Of a DNA stretch of 64,000 nt, positions 1-16,546 are shown in pieces. The stretch is from Capitulum mitella. Lineage: Eukaryota > Arthropoda > Thecostraca > Pollicipedomorpha > Pollicipedidae. The stretch covers positions 1,860,001-1,924,000 of the forward strand of contig CP099846.1 of NCBI GenBank assembly GCA_030062745.1, in the 5' to 3' direction. The notes beneath the pieces are model-generated. The model was not told where the DNA came from. It made no database searches and saw nothing but the letters and a program-made list of their open reading frames with translations. The position numbers were made by a program, and so were the translations under genes. The stretch's first letter is position 1. Every line of letters starts with the position of its first letter.

Positions 1-3000
1 GTCAGACGTCCACTGTCGGCCGGCCGGCAGGACGAGTTTCAGGTCACGGGAGTGGCGTCCCTGGACCGCAGGTGGACGGGGTCCAGGACTGCTGTGATCG
101 GACGGGTGGCAGCGAGCCGGGCGATGCCGGCCCGTGGCCGGTCCGCTGACGGGCATAGTCGGTCGGTGGCGGTTGTTCGACGTGCGGTGCCAGTGGGAAT
201 AATCCGTCGCATGCACCATACTGGATATTCCACCCATTAACACGTGCACATTTTTTTTAAGGAAATGGGACGTGGCGTCTACGAACATCAGGTAGTCCAA
301 CGAGTTACTCAATGAAACCGAAGTTCGCATCAAACCCTCCGATGAGGTAGGCAGTCGCGCATCTTGATCCATGTGGAATTCTGCTGGACGGCCGGGTGAG
401 CGGGCGTTGGCGAAGCTGGTCCGATTCGCAGCGGTATCGTCTGCTGCAGGAACCGCAGGCCTCGCTCTGGATCTCACCACCTGCTAACGGTGCCCGAGAT
501 TATCGCGTCTTCTGCGCCGGGAGAGCTCGGCCACTGGCGGTTGTGTCTGACCGCGAATTGGAGGGCTGCTCTTTGAACGGTGAATAAAAGTCTAGTCCAG
601 GCACTGCAACGATGATGACGTAGAATGTAGGCACGATTTTTAAGTCACTGCAGGAGAACTAGAAATCAGTTTGTTGGCACTTTGGCACGGCTAAAACATT
701 TCCTATGACACAAATGTATTATGCAAGTGTGTCAGCAGACATCAGGCGAGTCACTAAACACCAACACCATTTGCACCAGTGTCCTCCGCCCTGGAGCATC
801 TGCGATGTACATGAGGCGTGAGACCATGAACTCGTGTGTCCTTAGGCTCCTTCAGAGATAGATCGGACCCGAAGTCGAAACCGTAATATAAGCAATATGA
901 ATATTATTCCTAATATCCGTAAATACTTAAGGAGGGTCAATGACCTATTTTTATCTTAAAAAAATGCCTTTCAGCAGGACTTTGTCTTAACCACCTCTTA
1001 AACACTTTGTCTTTGGCGTTTTCTCTTGATTTTTTTCTCAGCAGTCCAAAATATGGGGCTGGTTTGTTCTCGTTCTATTGTTTTGCCCTTGCTCACGCGG
1101 CAATCGAATTGGAGACCTGTGACGCTTAATTATCACTGCGGTCCAATGGTCCGTCAGAAAAAGGACCTAAGACCAAAGCAAGGAGACAATGAGAAGCAAA
1201 AAAAAAGATGTCTGCAAAACAGCCGTGAAAAGGTGATATTGCACTTGCATTAACTCTTTGCTACCTTCGGAAGATGACACATGACACCAAGGTCTAAGAC
1301 AGCTTAAACTCCGATGATGTCATTACCGTGATCATTGCCTCAGCACCTGTTGCGAATGACTGGGTTAAGCCTCCGAGATTTAGGAACAGCAGACTGATGT
1401 GAACATTCTAGCCTTCAGCACACTGCACCAAAGGCAAACGTCTCTGACCGAATTTCGTTGAGTCGGAGAAAAATGGCAGACTATGGATTCCGATCAGAAA
1501 CTAGAGTTTGCCGATGAAAAAAGAACTGTTTTTGCGCTTGAAAAAAATGAATCTGCCGATTCAATTTTTGCTAATTTCGCCGACGACAGACGGGCAACGT
1601 AAACAAGCGGAACTGGCGACTCTGCGTCAAAGCGTGCCTGCGCGGCGGAGATGACGTCAGGGCACGGCCCGGCACCACGCCAACGACACACCGTGACCGC
1701 ACACGGCGGCCACGTGTCCGGCCACCGCCCTATCTCCGTCGTGCATCTCCTCGTCCAGTGGCGTTACGCCGTCGAGCGGCGGCCGGGAGCGAGGCGCGGA
1801 CGGCGCCGGCGCGAGGCGGACAGTTTACACCCGGAGCCGCGCGGCGCTGACGGACGCGTCACTCTGGAATGCGCTCGGGACGTCGGCGGGTTCGCCTCGT
1901 CGCCGACGACAGCGAGAGAGCGGCTCTGAGCCTCGCCGCGTTTTTTGTCGGCTCGGCCAGGCGTGACGTCTCTGAGCGTTCCGTGGCCTGTGTCGAGGAG
2001 GCCCTCCGTCCAGCCTTGTGTCCGTCTGCCTGGGCTGTCTGTGCAGGCGCTCGTTAAGCCATTCAGAGACCATCAGACAGCAGTGCTGTCCGGTTACCGC
2101 AGAGCCTGGTTCTTGGGTGTGTCGACTGTGGAGGACTGGCTGGTATAGACCGGCGATTTGCTTCCTGGCACCTCTCTGAAATCAGTAAATGAGGAAAATA
2201 TGGGTCTGAACATTGTTATTAGGTACCAGACGAAACCGTACGAGGACCTTATTGGGGAACGTGAGATAGCTCGTGGTTTCACAACATCAGCGCATTAGTT
2301 CGTGGTACTCTTTGGCTTTGCCAATATTACTTTAGAGATTCGACTTTGGCGAAATGTGACAAGTCATGTTGGCGTCTGCTGGTAGCCTGACAGCCACCGA
2401 CCCAGCTGGACAGAAATTTCAAGTTTTTCAGTGCCGGAACCCCAGGAATACTTTGCCTTGTTGATATCAGATACGAATCATAGAATCTCGGAAAAAAGTC
2501 TTGGAGGCAGTCTGAATGAAGACGTCTCCTTAAATAACCCAATACGATGCCGGCGAATCTCTTCTGAAACACTCAGCGCATAAATCCATGTATCTTTACA
2601 GGCAGTGGTCCATGTCATGAGATGTTCTCCCGAATCTTCATTTCAAAGAGCGTGGAAAAGTGCCTCGACGGCCCCGAAAACGATGTCGTGAGAAAATCGA
2701 ATTGTCAGCGTGACTTCCATAATTTGGCCACAATTATGGCCGAAATTATAACTCGATCATCCCACGTATTTTTTGCGTTGTAAAAGCACCCCAAGCCTAG
2801 TCAAGCCTAGTCAAGTCAAGCCCAAGCCTAGTCAGCTTTTCCTCTACGACATTTTCGCTCCCGCAAAGCCACCAGGTCGCTCCTGGCCCCACTCGTTGCA
2901 GCCTCATGGCAGAGACGGTCCCAACCGGGCAGCAGGTGCATTTCGGACCGGTGGTGATTTTTAAGCGGCGCTAATGCGCGGCGGTTACCTGTCTTTGTGT

Positions 3001-3670
3001 CATGCTTTAGGAGAGAACAGGTTTGACTAGGTGGCAGGTGTCGATACATGGGTGCACGAGACCGCCGGGGCAATGACCCGCTGCAAGGACTTCAAGGTTA
3101 TCGATGGCACAGGTCGCAGCACCTCGAACCACCTCTAATGACTATATCAGTATAGCTGCAGACGGGCTAAGTACCAAGTAATGCCAGTGAGAATGTGGTA
3201 TCGCTGATCAGTTACGTGCTAGTGCTCGCCTGTTACTGGTCACGGGTGCATTGGAAACTTTGATGTTTGAATGCATCTATCCATTTTCTAGGTACGGGGA
3301 CTTCTCAGGGTGTTGAAAACGTTTTTCAGTACTGGTGAGCCTTATAGAAAAACAGACGCTAATATTCGCGAGGTGTAGAAAAGACTTAAGGAAAAACAAC
3401 CATATCCTTTTACCATCTGGAAAAGTCTTGCTAAAGTAAGTTGCAGCATTGTCCATAAAGATAATGTTGTATAGCCTGCATGGCACCTGCATCTTAATGC
3501 ACGTTTCTTGATCCACAGCGCCAAATTATGATGAAGAGGGCAAACAACGCGCGAGATTGTGATACATCCATCACGAGACCACATTTATCACCGTCCACGA
3601 AGGCATTTCCAGCTGCTGCCGGTCCTCCTGACTAACTAGCTGTATACACGCCTCACCGCCTCCAGCCGGT
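1..3670. other. Intergenic, no gene recognised
   Basis: All frames hold only short open stretches without recognisable domains or splice-linked exons. A CpG-rich block lies at about 1620-2080. It is open in several frames at once, as expected from base composition rather than coding. A small AAGCCTAGTC repeat is listed separately. Confidence 0.6.
2793..2833. repeat. Short AAGCCTAGTC tandem repeat
   Basis: Three near-identical copies of AAGCCTAGTC, with an interrupting TCAAG segment, lie back to back. This is a small local duplication and no function is suggested. Confidence 0.7.
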
Positions 3671-3936
3671 CACGTGCGCCGTGACCGCTCCTCTGACCTC
3701 CAGTCACGGGCCCGGAGGACCACCACCTCAGGCTCCTCACGTGCGCCGTGACCGTTCCTCTGACCTCCAGTCACGGGCCCGGAGGACCACCACCTCAGGC
3801 TCCTCACGTGCACCGTGACCGTTCCTCTGGGCTCCAGTCTCGGGCCCGGACACCACCACCTCAGGCTCCTCACGTGCGCCGTGACCGCTCCTCTGACCTC
3901 CAGTCTCGGGCCCGGACACCATCACCTCAGACTCGT
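3671..3936. repeat. 67-bp tandem repeat, four copies
   Basis: Units begin CACGTGCGCCGTGACC at 3671, 3738, 3805 (CACGTGCACC variant) and 3871, giving periods of 67, 67 and 66 bp. Each unit contains an E-box-like CACGTG and a GGGCCCGGA segment. The array makes open frames on both strands, so the overlapping open reading frames here are repeat artefacts. It is a GC-rich minisatellite. Confidence 0.9.
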
Positions 3937-4555
3937 CACGCGCCGTCCGCCGGAGCGCGGCCCCGGACCGGGTCTTCACGGCTAGCCGATCAGGACGGAC
4001 CGACACGGTGGCCACGCACAGCGGGACAGCGGCGCTGGGACCAGGACCAGCTCGGCCGGGCTCGGCAGAGGGCGGCTAACGGTGGCCAATGTCACGCGTC
4101 GGCGACCACCGGGCCCTCACGGCCCGACAGGGGAGGAGAGCCACAGACGCGATCGAGGCGGAAGGGAAGGAGAGAGCCAAATCGTGTATCCAGCTCGGTA
4201 AACGCCTCCCGACGCCCTGAATCAAACGCAGCCGCCCAGCTAATTCGGCGTTGTCGGTTGGGGCACTCCCCCTCGGCCACGAACATGGCGACAACAAAGC
4301 GTCGCGAACACGAGCACAAGTCACGCGACAAACGAGACCTGGTTTCAACTTGTCCATTATATCCGAAGTGCCTGCGAGAGCCGTAAGCCCAGGTGGACGA
4401 AAGAAGCAAAAGGTGGAAAAAAACATCAAAGAAAGAAGTGATTGAGCGAATCAGGAAGACAGTTGGATGGCAAATGAGAGGGTGAATAAGTCGGTAAAAG
4501 ATGGAACGCAGAAACGACGACAGAAAGAGAAAGGAACAGGTAAAAAGGAAAATAT

Positions 4556-10705
<6,150 letters not shown>

Positions 10706-10713
10706 CTTAAGAA
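10706..10713. repeat. Left target-site duplication (CTTAAGAA)
   Basis: Eight bases directly before the left end of the hAT-like element. They match the eight bases after its right end with one mismatch (CTTAAGAA against CTCAAGAA). Eight-bp duplications are typical of hAT transposition. Confidence 0.8.
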
Positions 10714-13466
10714 CATGGGCGTATCCAGGATTCCGCCCGGGGGGCCAAATCAGATCAAGGAATCCCTCGTAACCAATGGAGGCCCTCGCCAGGGGCGGGC
10801 TCAGGATCTCGCCAAGGCGGAAGGGGGTGGAGGCGAATAATCAGCGCGGGGCCCTATTTTTTTTGCCCTTGATATTGAAAAATGATGTAAATTTGTTTTT
10901 TTATCATGCAAAATAGCCGAAAAATTCAAACGTCACCTTGTTTGAGAAAATTCCGCGTTTCGTTCCCGAACAAAGTGGCCGAAATATGACAAAAGCGGCG
11001 AGATTTTAGGCGGTTCCGTCCCTCCCTCCATTTGAAATGCCGTGTCTGTATCTGGTTCAGGAGCCCGTCTGTCCACCCCCCATCCCAGGACTTCTAAGGA
11101 TTTTTTGTCAGCTTAGTTTAGATCCCCTCTTGTAGTTACAGGGGCACTTTTGGTGGTGTCGGGCCGTCTACCGTGCCAGGACCCTCTAGTGGTCTCAGGT
11201 TCCTTTTACGGTTTCACGTGTCCCTCCGAACGTCTCATGCGCTCCTTTGGCAGTTTCAGAAGCGCGTCGAACAGTTTCAGGGACTCATCTGGCAGTTTCA
11301 GGGACGCTTAAGCCATCTCACCTGTTTTTTTCTTTTCTTTTTAAGACACCTCTCCCAGGGACGAAAGGTGTCCTCCTGTCGTCTCTGGGACATTTTTGCC
11401 GTCTAAGGAGACCCTCAGGCACTAAAAAAGGACCCCTATAAGTCTCGCTCTGCCGTGACAGAGGCGCCTCTGGCAATCCTCTAGGTCATTTGGCCTTTTC
11501 AGGAGCAGTTTGAACATCTCAAGGTCTAGTAGTTTCAGGGGCCCCTCTGGTCGTCTCAGGGGCCCCTATTGCTAGAGACTTCTTGTTAGCAGTCTCAAAG
11601 CTCCCTCTCTAGCAATCTCAGTGGACCCTCTGTGGTACTGGGTACCCCTCTTATCGTCTCTGGGGAACATTTTTGCCATCTCAGGGGCCCTCTGGCAGTT
11701 ACAAAATATTTTTTGGCAATTCCAGGACACTGTGCAGTGTCATGGGCCCTCTGACTGTCTCCGGTGGTCTCTATGGCTGAATCAGGGGTCATCCTCTGTT
11801 ACGTGACGTATATCTGGCAGTCTTTTAGGGCCCCTCTAGCCGTAACAAGGGCTTTTGTCGGCGTTTCAGGGGCCTCACTGACAGTCTCAGGGGGACCTTA
11901 CCCGTGCCAGGAGCCCGCTTGTTACATTCGGGGACCCTATGGCAATCCAGCGCCCCCATAAAACCCAAATATCGTCTCAGAGGCCCTCTTATTGTCTCTG
12001 CCTCGCAGGGGCCCTGAGACATTTTTGACGGTGTCACAGGTCATCTGCGGTATACGGCCCCATCTTGCCTTTTCAGAAGCCACCCGACCTTCCTGGGGGC
12101 CCCTGACGGGCTCAAGAACCCTTCAAAGTTTCAAAAAGGCCAGTGTAGCCTATCTGTGTCTCCTCTCGAGGTTGAGAACGTCGCCGACAAATCCCCGTCC
12201 AGAGGCCCCTCTGACTGGCCAGAGTCTCCTTATGCCGTGTTAGGCATCCTCTTAAGCTCTTTCCGTCTCAGGCGCTTCTCTGGCAATTTTAGCGGTCTCA
12301 TGGACCCTTGTCTGTATTGGGGTCCCTTGCGGTCTCAGGGCCATTGGAGAGTTTCAAGGATCCTTCTTCCCATCTTACAGGGGCCATCTTACAGGGTCTC
12401 ATTAACCGTCCCGGAGGCCCTCTGACTACATCAAGGCCTTCAGCTTTTCACTCACAGGGGCCCCCAAGGGACTCAGTCCTCATCTTGGCCGTCTCAGGGG
12501 CCCTATGAATCATCTGGCGGTCTCAGGGACACTCTGCCGTGTTGGGGCTCTGTTGTGGTCTCAGAGGCCCTTTGGGAACTTCAGGGGCCCTCTATGCGTC
12601 TCAGAGGTCATTTAACTCTCCAGGAGGCATCCTTGACTGCACCAAGAACCGGTCAGATTCTCATAGAGAACCCGTGAAGCTCACACATGGCCCCTTCGGG
12701 GCTCCTTTTAAGTTTGACAGGGACCCCTTCTCAGGCCTTAGTAGGGAGGGGGCGATCGCCCCAGTTGCTTCCCCTTTGGATCTGCGCGTAGCCCCCGTAA
12801 TCAGTGGGGTCCCATGTGGTTGAAATTATTGTCGGTTTGTAAAGGGGCCCCGCTGAAGTGTAAAGGGGGTAACGCTCGCCTGTAAAGGCGTTCCTGCCGA
12901 CCCGGCGGGTGGCTTTTACAGGTGGACCGGGACATCTTTATAGGAAAGCAGGGGCCCCTGAATGATCGTTTAGGGGCCTCTGTTTGCCAAGAGTGTCACT
13001 GTCTGTCTGTAGAGGGCGCCCCATCCGTCTGTAAAGGGCGCCTGTCGACCTCTGGAGGCAGGGGCAGGGGCCTTCTTCCAGACCGAAAGGAGGTCCCTTC
13101 AGAGGGTGACAGGGGCCCTTTATGGGCCGACAGGGGCCCTCCCCAGACAAACAATGAACTCCCCTACAAGCTAGCAGGGACTCCTGAACGCTCATTCAGA
13201 CCACGGGCCTCTCTTCATAGCACACAAAACCTTCCTGTATATTCGGAATACGTTTCCTTTAGGTTTGTAAGCCTTGTTTAATGCTTAAAATATGCTTATT
13301 TTGCTTTAACTGTTTGTTTCGGGCAAAGTAAGACGCCCTGCGGGCGCCTCACGCTATCCAAAGAACTGAGGCCTTCGGTTCCAGGGGGACCCGCTCAGCC
13401 GCCAGGGGGCCTGGCTTGGCCTCCAGGGGGGCCATGGCCCCTTTAGCTCCCTTAGCTACGCCACTG
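10714..13466. mobile_element. Non-autonomous hAT-like DNA transposon, 2.75 kb
   Basis: The left end reads CATGGGCGTATCCAGGA. The right end, read inward on the other strand, is CAGTGGCGTAGCTAAGGG. Both resemble the CAGNGGCGTAGCCAGG terminal inverted repeats common in animal hAT elements. Imperfect 8-bp target duplications flank it (10706-10713 and 13467-13474). The flanks joined without the element match the fold-back repeat copy near 15240-15290 read in reverse, which gives a paralogous empty site. No transposase-like open frame is present; the interior is mostly degenerate short tandem repeats. The element therefore probably moved using a transposase supplied elsewhere. Confidence 0.82.
11140..12640. 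repeat. Degenerate 21-23-bp tandem array inside the hAT-like element
   Basis: Units approximate GTCTCAGGGGCCCCTCTGG plus 2-4 bases. The period is clearest where CAGTTTCAG recurs every 21 bp around 11250-11310. Copies are heavily diverged. A related GTAAAGGGGCCCC-type array follows at about 12830-13150. Open frames across it have no protein character. Confidence 0.75.
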
Positions 13467-13474
13467 CTCAAGAA
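13467..13474. repeat. Right target-site duplication (CTCAAGAA)
   Basis: Eight bases following the right terminal repeat of the hAT-like element. They match the left duplication with one mismatch and continue into the same GAACTGACCCGACC sequence seen in reverse near 15245. Confidence 0.8.
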
Positions 13475-14112
13475 CTGACCCGACCACTTTCGAGTTGGGC
13501 GCCGAATGACCCTGCAGTCCGCCCCTAAGCCCCAATAACCAACTGATCACTTTCGAGTTCGACAATGTTTGGTGCAATCATAGTGTCTATCAAAAGATGG
13601 CCAGCCATACATTTTTGGCCCTGCTGACCTGCGTACGTCACATGGAACATTTTTGGCCACCTTTCACACGGTGGGCAATCAAAAATGCTTGCCCACCGTG
13701 ATTTGCACGAAAATGCAGAGCAATATGTGTCCAAGTATTTAAACTGGCGTTGCTTAAAACAAGAGAAAATTGGGACTTTTTCAAATATCTTGACTTACGT
13801 ACTACCAAGTGGCGCTTGAAAAATGTGTTCTGAGGCCATCTGACGAATATTGCTTGATTTCGTGCTTTTCGTTTATTCGATTGTTCCACGATTTCGTGTG
13901 CACAATGTCACACGTACCTACTACATATCAGCTTAATTTCAAACTGCTTGACCGGAAAGGTCAGAAGGCCATGGCAACCCACCACCAATCGAGCCCTGCC
14001 ATCCCGATCTGACACACCCGTTCTTCATATTTCCACGCAAGTGAGTCTGTCGGGTGCTCTTAGATCCTAAAGCCAGCTGAGATGATCCTAGTCGTGCATC
14101 GGGACCTTTGAA

Positions 14113-14128
14113 AGGTCAACTGAGGTCA
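14113..14128 (+). other. AGGTCA direct repeat with 4-bp spacer (DR4)
   Basis: AGGTCA-ACTG-AGGTCA. This matches the DR4 arrangement bound by nuclear receptor dimers. It lies in repetitive DNA, and binding is only an inference. Confidence 0.35.
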
Positions 14129-14500
14129 TTGGCATCGGTTGACCTTGGATTGCCTGTTTTGACCTCGGGTCATTTAGAGATTTCTGCGCGCTGACTTCGA
14201 ATTTGACATCCATTTTGCACGCTTTGAGTGATTTATGTTCAATTCTTGTCCAAGACGAAAGTTAATTTTCTGTTTCTTTTTTTTTGCGCGTATCTCAGTC
14301 ATCACTTCTGTCGGTTCCTATACGAAGTTGTCATTTCCTTTGTGAACATTCCAAAATTCAGGGAATGGAGTCATGACACAAAAATCAGCGCCCTCTAGCT
14401 GACATGGAGTCCTCCATGCCTACAAACTCCGGCACGTCAACGGTGTATGTGAAATTCAGAATCATTGCCTTAGAACAGCTATGAATGGTCCGTGGCCAAC

Positions 14501-14526
14501 AGGTCATCCGAGGTCAATTGAGGCCA
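14501..14526 (+). other. Triple AGGTCA half-sites at 10-bp spacing (DR4 series)
   Basis: AGGTCA-TCCG-AGGTCA-ATTG-AGGCCA gives three half-sites at exact 10-bp spacing in the centre of the fold-back repeat. Confidence 0.4.
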
Positions 14527-15137
14527 GTGACTTCGGTCAGTCTTTAAAAGGCCTCGATGCACGATTAAGATTGTTTCAGTTGGCTTAAAGGACTAAGAAC
14601 ACCCTGCGAAGAACGGATATTTCAGATCTGGATGGCAAGGTTCGACTGGTAAAGCGGCGTCTTGACCTTTGGCCTTCATGTTCGAGCACTATAAAACTAA
14701 GTTGATGTATAGCAGACCTGCAGGACACTGTACACACCAAATTGTGGAAAAATCGGACCAACGAAAAGCACGAAATCAAGCAATGTTCGTCAAATAGCTT
14801 CAGGACATATTTCTCACGCGTCACTAGGCAGCACTTAAGCCAAGATATCTGAAAAAGTTTCACTTTGCCCAGAAATGTTTTTTGTAACGATTATTACATA
14901 TACTTGGAGATGTATTGAGCTATATTTTCGAGCAAACCACAGTGTGCAAACATGGTAAAACCAAAAATGTTCCATGTAGCTTAGGCGGGTCAAAAGTCAT
15001 CCTAAGGTCACCGAAAAAATGAGCTAATGTATGAAAGCTGAAACATTCCTCTTTCGAATGGCTCTAATCGCACCTGTCTGTGACAATCTATCGCTGAGTT
15101 ATGGGCATTTGAATCATGCCGTGTCTGTGAAAATCGG

Positions 15138-15153
15138 TGACCTTTTATGACCT
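15138..15153 (-). other. DR4 on the minus strand
   Basis: TGACCT-TTTA-TGACCT on the plus strand is the complement of two AGGTCA half-sites four bases apart. Confidence 0.35.
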
Positions 15154-16525
15154 CACGCTTTGACCCAGGGCTAAGAAATCTGTGGTTGGCTTTTTTAGAT
15201 AGATGCTATGAGTGTACCAAATACTATCAAAATCGAAAGTGGTCGGGTCAGTTCTTATGCGATTTGACGTGGAACGACCCATGCACGATATGAGGACGTG
15301 GTGCTTTCCGCTACGAAAATAGTAACCAGGAACACACGTTGTGGGGCGCATGACGAGCTTGGTACGCTTATTTTCCTTTAATGTATGTTGCAATGCAAGG
15401 CAATATTTGTGCACCTATTTCAGTATTTGACACAAGGAACTGCAAGTTAAAACACTTCTCCTGGAAAAAACGTGTAGTCAGAAGCGGCTGCAAACCTGCT
15501 CGTTGCGAATACAAAATAAAAAGTAAAGAAATGAAGAATGTTTTGGCTCTGGTGGGAGCTTCATGGCTTGGTGCCCTTTACTGGTTGCCAAGTCATTAGC
15601 TTAATGAAACCGGCCGGGTCGGTCCGTCCGCCCAAGTTGATTTTTTCCTCTAGTCCTAAGGCCGCGGTCGTAATTACAACACGTCTAATTCAACAACGCT
15701 AAGCCTACGCGGTAAACGTGACGCGATAAAACCAGCGGTTGTTTCTGCTGAGGTCTCAGCTGGGTTGGAATGAACATTGTGGTACCGTGCAATGATCTTA
15801 CGCGAAACTAAAAACTGCGTCTGTCTTGCGTAAAAGCAAGTCAAAGCACTTAAAACGTCAGCCCCAGTTACCATTCAGTCGCTAAGATCTCGACAATGAT
15901 AACATGGATTACCGATACTGGAAAATGGAATAAGCCTCGTGGGGATCGCGTAGGAGGGGAAAACTTCGTTGAGTTAAACCTGGATGTTCAGCCCGACATC
16001 ATTTAGAACTACAAAGTTGAGAGGTATCCAGGTTCAGTCTGCATTGACATAAGCCATGTGACTGATACAACACAATTTTAAGGCAACACCATTATATTTC
16101 TCGACGTGATTTTGCCCATTTATTGTCTTGTTTTGGTGAATGATGGGTATGTTTGAATTTGAGCTTCTATATGAGGAGATGTATTACATAACCATATTAA
16201 TTAGACTGAGCTGTCCAAAGTGTCCTTTCTTGACATTCCCATGCTTTTCCGTACCCACCCAGTCTATTCGTAGATGTCCCATGGGTTAATCAACACTTGC
16301 AATGAAGCGGCATGTGGCTGTGGACACACGGCGACATCTTACGGCTGTTGACAGAACTACCAGATCAGGCGCGTTGTACAAATGTGTCTGGATGTTTCAG
16401 GCCAAATGTACGTAAAGCTAGTGCGTAATACAAATTTATGTACACAACAGCACATGCGTCAGTTTACCTGGGCGCAAATGCACGGGTAACGATTGCAGGT
16501 AGATGAAAATGTATTTTACCTCGAT

Positions 16526-16546
16526 CAGGGACGTAGGCAGGATTTT
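16526..16546 (+). mobile_element. hAT-type terminal motif (CAGGGACGTAGGCAGG)
   Basis: Resembles the terminal repeat CAGGGGCGTAGCCAGGATTT found at other hAT-like ends in the window. The partner end was not identified, so the element's extent is unknown. Confidence 0.4.

Larger units (their letters stand above)
13475..15300. repeat. Fold-back inverted repeat, arms of about 0.5-0.7 kb
   Basis: The left arm (about 13475-14040) recurs inverted as the right arm (about 14590-15275). Examples are the CGTGCTTTTCGTT segment near 13862 against its complement near 14765, and CTTTCGAGTT with TTTGGTGCAATCATAG near 13550 against the complement at about 15205-15240. By eye the arms are roughly three-quarters identical. 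The GAACTGACCCGACC segment occurs at both outer ends. The centre (14040-14590) is not inverted and carries AGGTCA direct repeats. Open frames in the arms look accidental. It may be a fold-back transposon or two inverted copies of one dispersed repeat. Confidence 0.75.

Noticed and set aside
3748..4386. 212-codon plus-strand open frame
   Set aside because: Its first half is the 67-bp tandem repeat and the rest is GC-driven. No protein character.
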